A DNA stretch of 64,000 nucleotides from the NCBI GenBank assembly GCA_038373885.1, contig JAWZYV010013554.1, positions 1 to 64,000 on the forward strand, given 5' to 3'. Within the stretch, counting starts at the first letter, position 1, and each line of letters begins with the position of its first letter. The DNA comes from Cheiracanthium punctorium (taxonomy: Eukaryota; Arthropoda; Arachnida; Araneae; Cheiracanthiidae). This document shows positions 1-10,596 of the stretch, piece by piece. Position numbers and translations under genes: made by a program. The notes beneath the pieces are model-generated. The model searched no databases and was not told the DNA's origin. It saw nothing but the letters and a program-made list of their open reading frames with translations.

Positions 1-423
1 TCTATGAATTTTGTGCACTGACAATAATGTGCAGTACTTACAGTTTTGTGTTGAATAACATTTGCTTTTATTAAAACATTGGTTTTTTTTTTCATTATCT
101 GGGGAAATGATAATAATGTATTTAGGAATGGCTTAAGGGGTCTTGTATCTTTTAAAATTGATGAAAATTGATAAAAGCGGGCTTTGAATGCTAGTCTAAC
201 TTTACAGTCTCCTAAAATCAATATACACAAAGAAGAATTCATTCTGAACAACTTGTTTCAGAAAGCATTTTGAAAGAGAGAGTATCTCATCATTACAAAA
301 CCAGATCATATAAAAGTCTCCGATGAAAATATTAATTTCGCCGAAACACGATTCGGAATATATTTAGAGAACGTCTAATCATGTACTTCCATTTTTCTTG
401 AACCAATGAGTACTTCATTAAAA
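1..423. other. AT-rich stretch, nothing recognised
   Basis: This is AT-rich sequence with no convincing reading frame, repeat end or RNA gene. It ends at the TA dinucleotide where the mariner-like element begins. Confidence 0.6.
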
Positions 424-425
424 TA

Positions 426-902
426 TTAGGTTGTAACGAAAGTTTCCCGCCACTACTAATATCGTCTGCAAACAGTTCACATTGGTGTGTTTGCTCATAT
501 TAGGTTGTAACGAAAGTTTCCCGCCACCGCAAACAACTTCAGCACACAGTTCGCGTTGGCGTATTTGCTCATATTTTGTCAAATGATTTTTGGCATTTGA
601 AAGAAAGAGGCTTAGTTTATAACACTGTGTTGTGAAATCTGTAAAAAATACAGTTATCATTAAGTATAAGGTGTCCCAAATGGAACTATCACTCTAGGGG
701 ATTAGAACCAGCATTTACTTCCACTTGTGTTGCAAAAAGTCAGCTACATAATATCAACAAATTATGAGTACAGCTTTAAGTACTATTGTTGTATCATGTG
801 AAACTGTGCAGGTTTGGTACCGAAAGTTCAAAAACAGTTATCTAAGGAGTTAGAAGTTAGTTTTTCAGGCAGATATGGCGGAAAACTTTCGTGAGAACCT
901 GA
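426..902 (+). mobile_element. mariner deletion derivative
   Basis: Both ends look like mariner terminal inverted repeats. The left end reads TTAGGTTGTAACGAAAGTTT and the right end, reverse-complemented, reads TCAGGTTCTCACGAAAGTTT; both continue into CCGCC. A TA dinucleotide flanks each side (424-425 and 903-904), the target duplication of this superfamily. Internally a short frame (764-853) encodes TVQVWYRKFKNSYL, which resembles the helix-turn-helix region of mariner transposases, so this is a transposase-derived remnant and not an unrelated MITE. The catalytic DDD domain is absent. The left end is duplicated in tandem with a 74-bp period (424-497 and 498-571). The element lies inside the LINE ORF1 that resumes at 903. 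Confidence 0.75.
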
Positions 903-1190
903 TACATCGTCAAACAATACACACAGCCCGGCACGTCCCTTGGTAGCCTTGCTGCTCTAAAAGAGACTCTCCAAGCCACTAGAGAGCTCTCAGATGTTAT
1001 GGACCTGGGACAAGTCCTCAGTTTCATCAAGTCTCTCACTGAGGAAGTAAGAAACTACACAAACCCGCTGGACAGGTTGTTCGCCTTCATCAGTGTTTAC
1101 AGCCGACATTTCGAATCTCAACATGGGTCTTCCAACCTATCTGAAGATCCTTGGTTGGAATGCGCAAATTGCGCATTGCAAAATCAATGA
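903..1190 (+). pseudogene. Jockey-like LINE ORF1, C-terminal fragment
   Basis: The frame beginning right after the mariner insertion encodes LGSLAALKETLQATRELSDV and later a PLDRLFAFISVYSRHFESQH-like helix-rich segment ending at TGA 1188-1190. I infer that this is the C-terminal end of a Gag-like ORF1 of a Jockey/R1-type non-LTR retrotransposon, because it overlaps in another frame the start of a clear endonuclease domain, the usual ORF1/ORF2 arrangement. The 5' part is missing or displaced by the mariner element. The ORF1 assignment rests mainly on position; the sequence itself is only weakly diagnostic. Confidence 0.55.
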
Positions 1191-1362
1191 ACTTCGCGAC
1201 TTCCTAGACCATCAAGACTACTACATTATCCTCTTACAAGAGACGTTCTGTCATTTAAACCTGACGTATAATATTCCGAACTATACTATGTACAGATCTG
1301 ACCGTCCCAGATGCCCTGGTAGTAGAATCACAGGCGGCACGGCCCTATACATAAGGCATGTT
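1123..1362 (+). pseudogene. Jockey-like LINE ORF2, AP-endonuclease fragment
   Basis: Translation from ATG 1123 gives LKILGWNAQI, a helix KINELRDFLD, then IILLQETF, IPNYTMYRSDRP and GGTALYIRH. These are the successive N-terminal motifs of the apurinic endonuclease domain of Jockey/R1-clade LINEs (WN with catalytic Asn, QE with catalytic Glu, then the YR(S/T)DR and GG-A-hydrophobic segments). The domain nicks target DNA to prime reverse transcription. The frame overlaps ORF1 by about 68 bases in another phase. Homology stops abruptly near 1362, where a different repeat begins, so the rest of the endonuclease and the whole reverse transcriptase are missing. It is a dead fragment. Confidence 0.85.
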
Positions 1363-1402
1363 TTTACCGCGTTTAGCACACGGTAAAAATATACCCCTGA
1401 AT
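1363..1402. repeat. hairpin-bearing repeat flanking a MITE
   Basis: A short inverted repeat (TTTTACCG ... CGGTAAAA) is followed by ATACCCCTGAAT. The same context, inverted, flanks the related MITE copy near 3208-3260, so both MITE copies sit in the same host repeat. Confidence 0.5.
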
Positions 1403-1580
1403 GAGGGGCGTAGCCAGAAATTTTTCATGGGGGGGGGTTACGACTACTACAACTCATATATATATGTATACGTGTGTGTAATAATGTAGTGAAGAATATA
1501 CATTTTGTATGTCAAAAATTTCTCATGGGGGCTTTATGCCCCCCCCCCCCTAACCCTCCCCCGTCTTGGCTACGCCCCTG
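1403..1580 (+). mobile_element. hAT-type MITE, GGGGCGTAGCC family, copy 1
   Basis: The ends are inverted repeats (GGGGCGTAGCCAGAA and, inverted, GGGGCGTAGCCAAGA), with a core containing TTACGACTACTACAACTCAT and poly-G/poly-C blocks. Related copies lie at 3043-3207, 15627-15793 and about 35250-35412. The 15.6-kb copy shows a near-perfect 8-bp duplication, which supports hAT-type insertion. This copy has no matching duplication of its own. Confidence 0.7.
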
Positions 1581-1659
1581 CCCCATTAAATCAAACTCTA
1601 CGAAGCAAAATGTTTCTACTTCTCTGATGATAAGTGGGTAATTTGATCGTTAGTAGTAA

Positions 1660-1786
1660 TGTTAGAAGAATCAAAACGGTACCAAGGTGGACCAGGGGGT
1701 TCCCCCCTTCTCCTCCGAAATTTAAAATTTTGTTAACAAAATGATAATGTGAAGTCTTTTTGTGAACAATTCGGCCTTTTTCACCG
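1660..1786. repeat. repeat interrupted by a hAT MITE (left part)
   Basis: GGACCAGGGGGTTCCCCC, AAATTTTGTTAACAAAAT and GAAGTCTTTTTGTGAA recur in order at about 44090-44175. This repeat was split here by the element at 1795-2306; the 44-kb copy is the uninterrupted form. Confidence 0.65.
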
Positions 1787-1794
1787 CTTGGTAC

Positions 1795-2306
1795 TAGAGA
1801 TGAGACGGGCTCAGCCCGAGCCCGAACCGGGCTCGGGCTCTGTAATTCACAATTGTGTTCGGGCTCATGAAAAATTTCTCCTTTATTGAACATACTGCTT
1901 GAAACAGATTTTAAAAAGTGATTCGTGAGGAAAATAAAAGTACTCATAGAAGATAAATAAATAAATAAACAAATAAAAATAGCAGCACGGGCGCCTAGAA
2001 GATGCATGAAGCTCTTTGGGTATTTTAGAACGGCGGTTTATATTCCTTAGTTAGTCATGAGATTCGACATTTTTTGATAAAGATGGATACAAAGAATTAG
2101 AAAGTGCATTGGGAGTTTGCAACTATATTTATCTTTAATTTGCACAAACGGCAAAATTTATTGTATTCTATCAATGAAGTAATTGAATTTTTAAAAATCT
2201 TTAGCTGAAATTTCGGGCTCGGGCTCCGACTTAAACAATATTGCTCGGGCTCGGATGAAAAGTTCTCGGGCTCGGGCTTCAAAAAATGAGCCCGAACTCA
2301 TCTCTA
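1795..2306. mobile_element. hAT-type MITE with 8-bp duplication
   Basis: The ends are TAGAGATGAG and CTCATCTCTA, a form typical of hAT elements, followed inward by repeated GGGCTCGGGCTC-like GC-rich blocks. The flanks are CTTGGTAC (1787-1794) and TTTGGTAC (2307-2314), a 7/8 match to an 8-bp target duplication. The paralogous repeat near 44190 carries CTTGGTC once, with no insertion. The 512-bp interior has no transposase. Confidence 0.8.
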
Positions 2307-2319
2307 TTTGGTACCCCTC

Positions 2320-3042
2320 CAAAAGGTATTGCTGTGTTCGGCCCCAGAAGAATTAACAGATAATACACGGAATCAAAGCATAAATTGACCAATTTTATTT
2401 AGGATTGGGGTACTAGATAATTTTTCACAATTACATTTTTTAGTTTCGATTTCATGTTATACTTATCATTATTTTTATACAAAGCATTAAAGACATCTTC
2501 CGGCAAGTTAACAGGGCTTGCAAATTTCTAAGTAACTGTAAATATCGAGATAAGCGGAATGATAGATTAGTATCTTCGAGATAGTGAGAAAAAAATTCTC
2601 TTAAATTATACATTAGGTCAATATATGGGGCTGTAAAAAAACTTGGAGATTATCGAAAATCGAGATAAACGAAGTCGAGATATCGAGATTCAATTGTATG
2701 TATGAAGTTCACACTCCAAAACACGAATTTAAACGCGTATTTTATATATAAGTTTCCTCAACCATTATTTAGTTTAAACCTGTTTTGCTAAAATTTAACG
2801 GTTTAAAAAAAAATTCACCTAACCTATAATACAAAGCTTATCCCTTGAAAGAAATAGATATTTCCTATATGGGCTATGATATCTGAATGACATAATTTTG
2901 AGAAATTTCGCTAAACAATTATTTAGTGGCGTTTACCTTCTCTAAAGCGATATATGAAGAAATTGTTTTTTGGGAACGCGTGAAGTAGACACCAACAAAC
3001 TAGAAGTCTTCGCCGCCACCGAGGTCTAGGCCGGCGCGCCGG
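2320..3042. other. AT-rich stretch with a pogo/Tigger-like end
   Basis: No gene is seen. Around 2535-2700 the sequence contains repeated ATATCGAGAT-type motifs ending AGATTCAATTGTA, reminiscent of pogo/Tigger-family ends, but I could not pair two termini. Confidence 0.4.
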
Positions 3043-3207
3043 CAGGGGCGTAACCAAGGGGAGGGGGGGGGTTAGGGGGGGTCATAACGCCCCATGAGAA
3101 ATTTTCGACATACAAAATGTATATTCTTCACTACATTATCACACACACGTATACATATATATGAGTTGTAGTAGTCGTAACCCCCCCCATTTCTGGCTAC
3201 GCCCCTC
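3043..3207 (-). mobile_element. hAT-type MITE, GGGGCGTAGCC family, copy 2
   Basis: This is an inverted copy of the 1403-1580 element. It starts CAGGGGCGTAACCAAGG, ends TGGCTACGCCCCTC and keeps the core ATGAGTTGTAGTAGTCGTAA. Its outer flank (CATTCAGGGGTATATTTTTA) matches the flank of copy 1 inverted, so the MITE and host repeat were probably copied together. Confidence 0.7.
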
Positions 3208-3294
3208 ATTCAGGGGTATATTTTTACCGTGTGTTAAACGAGGTAAAAACTTGCCCCTGAATAAGATATGTGCGTTTTCCGATATCTCGAATTT

Positions 3295-3375
3295 CTGTTA
3301 TATCGAATATTTTTTGCCGGTCCAGCCGGCAAAAAATATTCAATATCTCGTTGAGATATTGAGAGTCGAGTGTAT
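3295..3375. repeat. palindrome with pogo-like terminus
   Basis: TATCGAATATTTTTTGCCGG is followed within a few bases by its near-perfect reverse complement, then by AGTCGAGTGTATATA. The arms are over 20 bp. It may be a foldback element end; no second terminus was identified. Confidence 0.5.
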
Positions 3376-3432
3376 ATATGTGTGCGTGCGCGTGTGTGTC
3401 TTATTGTTTCCATTTTTATTCTTTTTTTAAAT

Positions 3433-3436
<4 letters not shown>

Positions 3437-3520
<84 letters not shown>
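3437..3520. repeat. (CT)n(TA)n microsatellite
   Basis: A run of CT dinucleotides passes directly into a long TA run. It is followed by AT-rich DNA to about 4360 in which I see no gene. Confidence 0.95.
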
Positions 3521-3522
<2 letters not shown>

Positions 3523-4365
3523 TAGATAATACAACTATCCCACTAAGTTCCTAAAATCTATTATATACAATTCTTGATAATGATGTGTCTAATGTCTTTG
3601 TTAATTTACTGGAGGTCTGGAGGTTGGGTGGGGTTTTGGTTTTAAGGTTATAATTGGATGGTTGGGTCGGGCGGAGGAAGTTTTTCTCATTAAAAAAAAA
3701 GTAATATGTTTAAAAACAATTTGGATGTGTATATGCATGCATATATATATCTGGAGGGATTAAAAAAAAAAAAAAAACCGGGGTTCCTATATTGTGATTA
3801 TTCTGTCCTAAACATTATTTTTTATTTTTTTCTTATTTACTAGATTAATCTTCTGTCATACAATAACTTATTATACATACTTTGCCAATAATAATAATCA
3901 TTATATTTTTTAAACAATATGTTATATTTAATTTTGCTATACTATTTATTTTATTCAATCATTTTAATTTATTATTATTCAATATATATTTATTATATTA
4001 ATATACCTGGATATTCTTAAAAATTAAATAATATTACCTTTTAGTATTTGGCAACTCCTATACTTTCTTCTTTCCACTTTTACACTTTTATTTAGTGGCA
4101 ACACCATTTTTCACTTTTTACAATTCTTAGCATTGGCAACACATATCAATTGTTCAAATGAAATTTCCATGTGCTCAAGGTCTGGTATGTAAAATTATAA
4201 TTCCTCTTTCTAATTTTTTATTATCTTTTTGATTTCTTCTTTCCTTTATATAGTAGGGTAGGGCCCAGATGTGTTGAGTTAATATCTCTTCTGATATGCC
4301 ACACAATCGAAACCCTACTATTTGGTTTGCTGTAAATTATAATCCACTGTTTGTGGCCCCTAACG

Positions 4366-4545
4366 ATGGTGACAGTGGTTATAATTTCCGTTCCATTATA
4401 TTATCACAATAATTCTTGCACTTTATTTGGCTTCAAAATCTGGTTTCTAATTCTTGCTAATAGCTGTTATATTTTTATGCGAGATATGTCTTATTTGTAG
4501 TATGTTTTGTGTTTTACTTGTTAGTTATATATATATATATATATA
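4366..4545 (+). mobile_element. 3' part of a Jockey/R1-like LINE
   Basis: From GATGGTGACAGTGGTTATAA to the TA microsatellite at about 4520-4544 the sequence is nearly identical to 61258-61440, the 3' untranslated region downstream of the LINE reverse-transcriptase tail at 60779-61213. This copy lacks coding sequence, and also the terminal hairpin seen at 61623-61653. Confidence 0.7.
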
Positions 4546-5129
4546 CCTAACGTAAATTAATTCCTAAATTGTTTTATTTATAAACGAAGAAAATAAAGGC
4601 AGCTTTTTCGTAAATGAAAAATTCTAGATGGAATTTGACACTTTAAAAACACGTACAGCTCTCCCGTCCATGTTCGGTGTACGGCTGTGAAACACAAATC
4701 ATGTTTCGATACATACTGTGCATATTAATTATGGTTAAAATAAATAAATAGCTTATGAAAGCCCCTGCATGACAAATTTTCTATTTCACTTGAAAGCATA
4801 GCAACAAGGGAAGAAGAATATTTTCCCTAAGTCCGTTTCGTGGGTGGGTGAAAATGGCGGTCTCCCTTCTCGCCTGGTTTATTTGGAACGCAGGAAATAG
4901 CTAACCAGCAAGGGATCACTGCTTTCCCCCATTTACGCGGCGAAATAATACCTAAATCATCACATAAACATATACGTTGTGTCCCGAAAAGATGACAACA
5001 CCATTTAATTCCTAATCTATCAGAGATTAGCGGCATGTACATTGATTAAATAAGTTCAGAAAAAAAGACTACGTTAAGAAAGAATACCTCTCGCCAACTT
5101 TCAAAAAGGGACTCTTGAAATTTGTATAC
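4546..5129. other. AT-rich stretch, nothing recognised
   Basis: No reading frame with family resemblance, no RNA gene and no paired repeat ends are seen here. Confidence 0.55.
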
Positions 5130-5490
5130 TTCTCCTTTACGATAAAAGATTCCCTATTAATAAAATGGAGGTGATACACAAAATTTCAGCCTTTCACCAT
5201 AAAATGACTCACAGAGTTCTATTAAAAAGATGATAGGGGTCTATATAAGAATTTTAATGTGAATGATTAATTCTAGCGAGCAAGAAATAATTTTATTACG
5301 TAATTTTTGCACAATCCCTGAAACCCGATCATCTGACGTGATATTTTCCACTTCACGAGCCACTCAAAGTGGTTTAAGTCAGCATGTATTTATCTTCATA
5401 TATCTGAGATGCTCTATGATGAAAGGCTGAAATTTTATACCTCCCTCATTATTTAATGGGACACTTTTTACTGATTGGGAATCATTTTAT
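5130..5490. mobile_element. putative inverted-repeat element
   Basis: AAAATTTCAGCCTTTCACCA on the left arm (near 5178-5198) is mirrored by TGATGAAAGGCTGAAATTTT on the right (near 5417-5436), and the similarity extends outward with mismatches. There is no coding content. The boundaries are approximate and no target duplication was found. Confidence 0.45.
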
Positions 5491-5515
5491 TTTTTATTTT
5501 AATTTTATATTATTT

Positions 5516-5549
<34 letters not shown>

Positions 5550-7540
5550 GGGTATCGTATACGAATTTTGAAAATTTAACTTTTTGAAAGTTAAAGAGAA
5601 GTTTTTTTCTTACACATACTCTTTTTCCCTAACTTATGTTGAGCATATTTTTCTTCAATTTGCGTTGCCCATCTATGGAATGTAAATGATAACCACAAAA
5701 TATTTATTTACAATGACGCTGACAAAAAACCAAACACGGTTTACATTCTATTTCACGCAGCGATCAATTTTAACGCAGTTTTAAACTGACGCTGTAACTC
5801 TTTGCGAAATTTCAAAACTCATATTAAAATATTAAACATATACTGCATACTGGAATTTCAATCTTTAGGAGGGGACACTTATCTTAGAAAGTGGGATAAC
5901 GCCACTGTTGCATCTAAGATGACGTAACACCGAGTGTGAAGTGTCACTGCTGGTGTAGCCATCGAAGAGAACCAAGACATTATTCAAAAAGTGTTTATTT
6001 GTAATGTCGATCACACTCAAACAAGCACTATTTACATTTATTTCATGAGGTGATCCATTTTAAAGCAGCTTTAAATTTCCGCTAAACTCATTCAAAATTA
6101 TTAAATTCATGTTATATAAGAAACTCAGTGATGAATTCAAAGACCTTTTCTGGTGTCAATAGACAATTCCTTTCATCAGCCAGGATATACGCACTCCTTA
6201 ACAAATATAAACTAAATATTTTCATCATCTCGAGACAGAACCCCCCCCCCCCCCTCCCTGCGCACCCACTCTTCGCACGGGAAGAAGTGAATATTTTACT
6301 AAAATCATATCTGCATGTGACAAAACAGAATTTCATTGTTAAAATATTTCAAGTAATCTCCTCTGTTGAAATTACTGCGGGATATATCAACGCAAATTAG
6401 AATTACTTATCGTTCAGTTGGCTGTAAAACAACCCTTGAAAAAGGATAAACAGAACACTTTTAATTTCATGAAATATTTATGAAGTTGGTATATTGTGAT
6501 ATATTCATATTATCCATATAAATCTACTAATTCTACCACGACGATTATTAATACTATCGATCTTCGCTCCCCCCTCTTCAAGTCTCGATTTAAAGAAACA
6601 GCTTAGATTATTTGGCACAAATGGGAACTTTTTATCTTATGGCGATTCTTTGCAATTTACACATTAGCATAAATAATAATCATCTCACATACTCGAAATA
6701 TGCATATGTTAGGAAACATATATGCCTGCGGCATAATTAAATGCCAAAAATAAAAAAGTAAATACAAAATTATTAATACATCGGTCTTTCAAAGGAACTT
6801 TGTACTTTTTAAAATGAGGAACAACTTTCAGCTGCGGTAAAACGTTTCAATTTTCAAATAAGCAACGGATTAAAATACATCACTATAATAATAATAATAA
6901 TAATAATCGTGAATTTCTTAGTTTTTGTTTTCTATTGTATGTTTTAATCAAAGTATTGCCACCTTGTGTTAAAACAAGAGCAGGAATAAATGCGTTAAAA
7001 TTGTGATGTAATTTTTACGTATCTTAAAGCAATGGACGTCATAGATCCTCACTTGCGAATTGAAAATTCGGTGCTCCATTTAAAACTCTATCGATAGGTT
7101 GAATAAAACCTTTTTTTCTAATCCTTTCTGTGGGAACCCAACATAAATTCTCGTGCAATGATTTATTATGTGATGGCGTAAGCTCTCAGCTTTCATGCTA
7201 TTAAATTCTAAATATTATATAGCATTAAAATTCGTATAAAAATCGCCTAATTTATGTAATTGTCATAATTTATGAGATGTCAAAATATCAAAAGAGTTAT
7301 GACGGATAGAATTCAACATGTTGCAACAGTTTAAAAATTATTTTACAAAAAAAAAAAAAACCGTCAAAGAAGATACTTAGTTTAAAAATTCCTAAAACAA
7401 TCTTCAAATTATGTTACATAATCAGAACACACTCTTTTCTCAAAGGAAATTTTGTCCTTTATCCGATGATACAAATGCCGTTTCGCTGCAAACTTAATTA
7501 CCGCCGTTATTACGAATTAGGTGAGAAAAAAATGCCAAAA
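5491..7540. other. long AT-rich stretch, no gene seen
   Basis: It holds a TA microsatellite (about 5519-5545), a poly-C run near 6240 and an (AAT)n run near 6888-6906. Open frames here (for example 6112-6400 on both strands) span the poly-C run and look like chance. Confidence 0.55.
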
Positions 7541-7544
7541 ATCG

Positions 7545-7950
7545 CATAAAACATAAAATAAAACTCGGCTGTTCGAGACTAGTCAGGGGGAGATTCCCCC
7601 CTAATTTTTTAGTTTCATTATTGTCATATTAAAGCGGTAATTATTGACTATGTCATTTAATCTCGCATGTTTCAAGTATTTCGACTGGTAGCCATATGTT
7701 GAAATTTTTATGACGTATTTATAGACACGCAATTTCAACGTATTTATAGAAAAATACATGTGATGCATATTCTACAGCTTACGAAATATTGCAACAATAG
7801 ATTAAAGCTGTTGTGAACTGATAGTATTTAAATATATGTAAAAATTACATGTGATGCATATTCTACAGCTTACGAAATATTGCAACGACAGATTAAAGCT
7901 GTTGTGAACTAATAGTATTTAAATATATGTAAAATTATGTCGCACGATGA
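7545..7950 (+). repeat. dispersed repeat with internal 92-bp tandem duplication
   Basis: ACATGTGATGCATATTCTAC plus about 70 further bases occurs twice in tandem (about 7755-7846 and 7847-7938). The same module and its flanks (AACTCGGCTGTTCGAG, a G/C-run palindrome, ATTTTTAGTTTCATTAT) recur inverted at about 20020-20285, so this is a dispersed element of unknown class. Confidence 0.65.
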
Positions 7951-7954
7951 TTTA

Positions 7955-8109
7955 AGGAGGTAGTTGGTCTCATATCTGGAATTGGTTCGAAATTAGGGAC
8001 CAACAGGCATAGGGTCCAACCCCATCGGGGACAATGGCACCTAGTATTTCCACGGATAGTGCAATCGTCTATTCAATGACACGAGCACAACTACAACAAC
8101 ATTACGAAG
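7955..8109 (+). mobile_element. SINE 3' segment
   Basis: TTGGTCTCATATCTGGAA, GGTTCGAAATTAGGGACC, GGATAGTGCAATCG and the ACAACAACATTACG end recur in the SINE-like sequence at about 55890-56045. The insertion at 8110-8592 lies at its 3' end. Confidence 0.6.
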
Positions 8110-8592
8110 CAGTGGCGCACCCAAGATTTTAGTTTAGGGGGGGGTGGACAACAAATTTTGCTGAACTCTGTTATAGTGAGCTCGATCATAGTTATAACTC
8201 TCTTATAACGTCAAAATATTCTGTGCCTCTTGACTTGCCCATAAAACAACATGCCCACAAGCAATGTAACTCGTTATAGTCAAATAGTTATCTGATCTTT
8301 TCAGTATCGTTGAATATCGTTGAATTCAGTATCGTTGAATATATAGTTTAACTGCGTTTCGTACACTAACTGTAAGTATTTATATAAAAACTAACATTTT
8401 TTTTTCTTTTCTTTTCTTTTTTTTCTTTTTGGTAAAAAGTACTATAGAAATAATTTAAAGACAATTTTTAAAAACAAAAAATTTAATTCATTAGGGAAAA
8501 TTTTCAATTTTTCATGCTTTTCACTTCCAAATTTCCACCTTTAGGGTGGGGGGGGGCTTGAGCACCCATAGCCCCCCGTGGGTGCGCTTATG
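8110..8592. mobile_element. hAT-type MITE with perfect 8-bp duplication
   Basis: The element begins CAGTGGCGCACCCAAG and ends CGTGGGTGCGCTTATG, giving inverted CGCACCCA termini. It is flanked by TTACGAAG on both sides (8102-8109 and 8593-8600), an exact 8-bp duplication, the hAT signature. The 483-bp interior is AT-rich with a poly-T stretch and has no transposase. It landed at the end of the SINE segment. Confidence 0.82.
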
Positions 8593-8908
8593 TTACGAAG
8601 TATCACATCTAAATTTCCGACTAGATCTGTTCGAAAGAAGGACATCATAAATTTATTTAATATAATAGACCTACGAGGAATTCCTGCGGTCACTTTTTAT
8701 GTATGTAATGGTAGTCCTTCTCGATCAAAACACGTTGCACAAACCCGTCGTAGAATTTGTGCCAATAGAAGCGAAAGTTTGGTTTATCTAGTTTTTCCGA
8801 AGCGCTATGACCTCGGCCAGAAAACCTGTTTTACAGGCAAAGTTCTGGATTTGCAGGAACAGGAAGAGAATCAATTATTGGAAAAAACACGCAAAATACT
8901 GGTGTTAA

Positions 8909-9418
8909 CCCTATGAGGCGCAACCCTTTTCCAATGCTGAAAAAAGGGCAGCCGTTGCCATCGCTCGACTTAACTACCAGCAACATGGCGGACGATCGAA
9001 ACGTTCATCGCGTGTCACAGATCTAGAGACCCTTTTTTGACGACAGCTGGCTGTGCTCGCGCACAGCCAGCTGCGTCAAAAAAAGGTCTCTCGATCTGTG
9101 ACACGCGATGAACGTTTCGATCGTCCGCCATCTTGCTGGTCGTTAAGTCGAGCGATGGCAACGGCTGCCCTTTTTTCAGCATTGGGCCTTCTATCCAGCT
9201 GTTCCTCGCACCCCATTTTTCAGCAGATGTCATTGCTGTTAAAAATAATCGTGACAAATCTTTTTACGGGAAATGACGTACTAAAAAGTAAAGGATTCTC
9301 ATGGAGCTATGTCACCCGCAGCTATTTTTATAGAAATCCAATCGATTCTTCGTGACTTTCAACAGTCAAAACGTCAGAGTTGGGTGTTCCCAGAGCGGGA
9401 CCACTGCGCCTTGAAGGG
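8909..9418. mobile_element. TTAA-flanked piggyBac-like foldback element, full copy
   Basis: TTAA lies immediately outside both ends (8905-8908 and 9419-9422). The termini CCCTATGAGGCGCA and TGCGCCTTGAAGGG form inverted repeats, consistent with piggyBac-type insertion. The core is a large palindrome: about 120 bp of TGCTGAAAAAAGGGCAGCCG through the GACAGCTGGCTGTGC apex is mirrored with few mismatches. The side beyond the palindrome carries TTCCCAGAGCGGGAC and a unique arm. No transposase is present. Half copies at 12.5, 35.0, 46.2 and 51.0 kb belong to the same family. Confidence 0.8.
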
Positions 9419-9422
9419 TTAA

Positions 9423-10480
9423 GCGTTAAAATAAATAAAAACTTTGTAAAAAAAAAAAAAGACACTTTCACAAAGTTTTCATTTATTTTTAAAATTAAGT
9501 ATTGACTGACACTGTTGGAGATTCTTTTTTAATTCAGTTTTTATCGAATGGATCTACTAATGAAATAATTTTACTTTTTTTTTTATATAATTGTTTTATT
9601 AAAACAATTTACTGTGGTATTGTTTTAAAAGTTTAAAACTTTTTTTTTTCATATTTTAATTTAAAATAATTGTAAGCACATATTTTGAATTTCAAGATCG
9701 TAGTTACATATGAACTTTTCTAAATATATTCAAGTAATTTATGAAAAAAAAAGTAAAAAGAAAAATGTTTTACTTGAATTGAAAGAAAAGAAGCATATTT
9801 AATTGATTGTGAGTAACAAAGGGAATACTTCAAATATAACTATTAAAAACTTTTGAATTGAAAAAGAAAAATTAGCAAAGCAATTGCTTTAATTATGCAT
9901 TATAAATCTCTGTAAGGAAAAAAAAAGTATAATAGTTCGCATTTTTAACATCCACCAGTTTAAAATTTAAAATTTTCTATTGTAATTTATTGAAAAGCCC
10001 TTCACCCAAGGCACACGCCCTATAGGCAGATGCCCTTCGTGTAGGATCGCCATAATACAAAACATCTATTACAATTTATAGTATCCTAAACCCTAAAATA
10101 AAATAAAACCGAAAAATTTAATTTGAATAGATTCATCTTAACTAATCCAGATTAACTGCTATAATGCACTCTACTTTCCTAGAAATGAATTTAATAGTTT
10201 TGAAGCAAAATAAAGTTATTTAAATTAGTTGCATTTCTTAATATTACTGGTTAAAAATTATTTTATTATAAATCAGCATGCCTGGAGACGCAATATTCTT
10301 TCATTGGGAACGAATAAAGTCTGTAATTTTAGCTATGCCGCATAGATGGCACCACAGCGCAATAATTTATATACATTTTATTTATTTATCAATCTGACAG
10401 CAATTGTAGGACAATCAATTAAGTGATTGCAAAGTACAAAAAATAAGTTCGGTGATAAATTATAATTTTTGTCGCCTCAG
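9423..10480. other. AT-rich stretch, nothing recognised
   Basis: The sequence is A- and T-run rich, without a gene, an RNA feature or paired termini that I can support. Confidence 0.55.
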
Positions 10481-10596
10481 TATGTTGATAGCTGCTAATT
10501 AAATTTACATTTCATTATTGGTTAACGGTGAATTACGTGACAAATATGTTTTGAAACTGTATTAACTTACACTTTTGATTTTTCTCTTTTTCAAAG

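Noticed and set aside
1591..2007. 138-codon minus frame
   Set aside because: It crosses the boundary of the hAT MITE at 1795 and is composed of repeat sequence.
3437..3520. CRISPR-like or satellite array
   Set aside because: It is a simple dinucleotide microsatellite; no spaced repeats exist anywhere in the window.
8578..8916. 112-codon plus frame
   Set aside because: It begins inside the hAT MITE end and ends in the foldback element's TTAA end, with no family motif, so a chance frame across element borders is likely.
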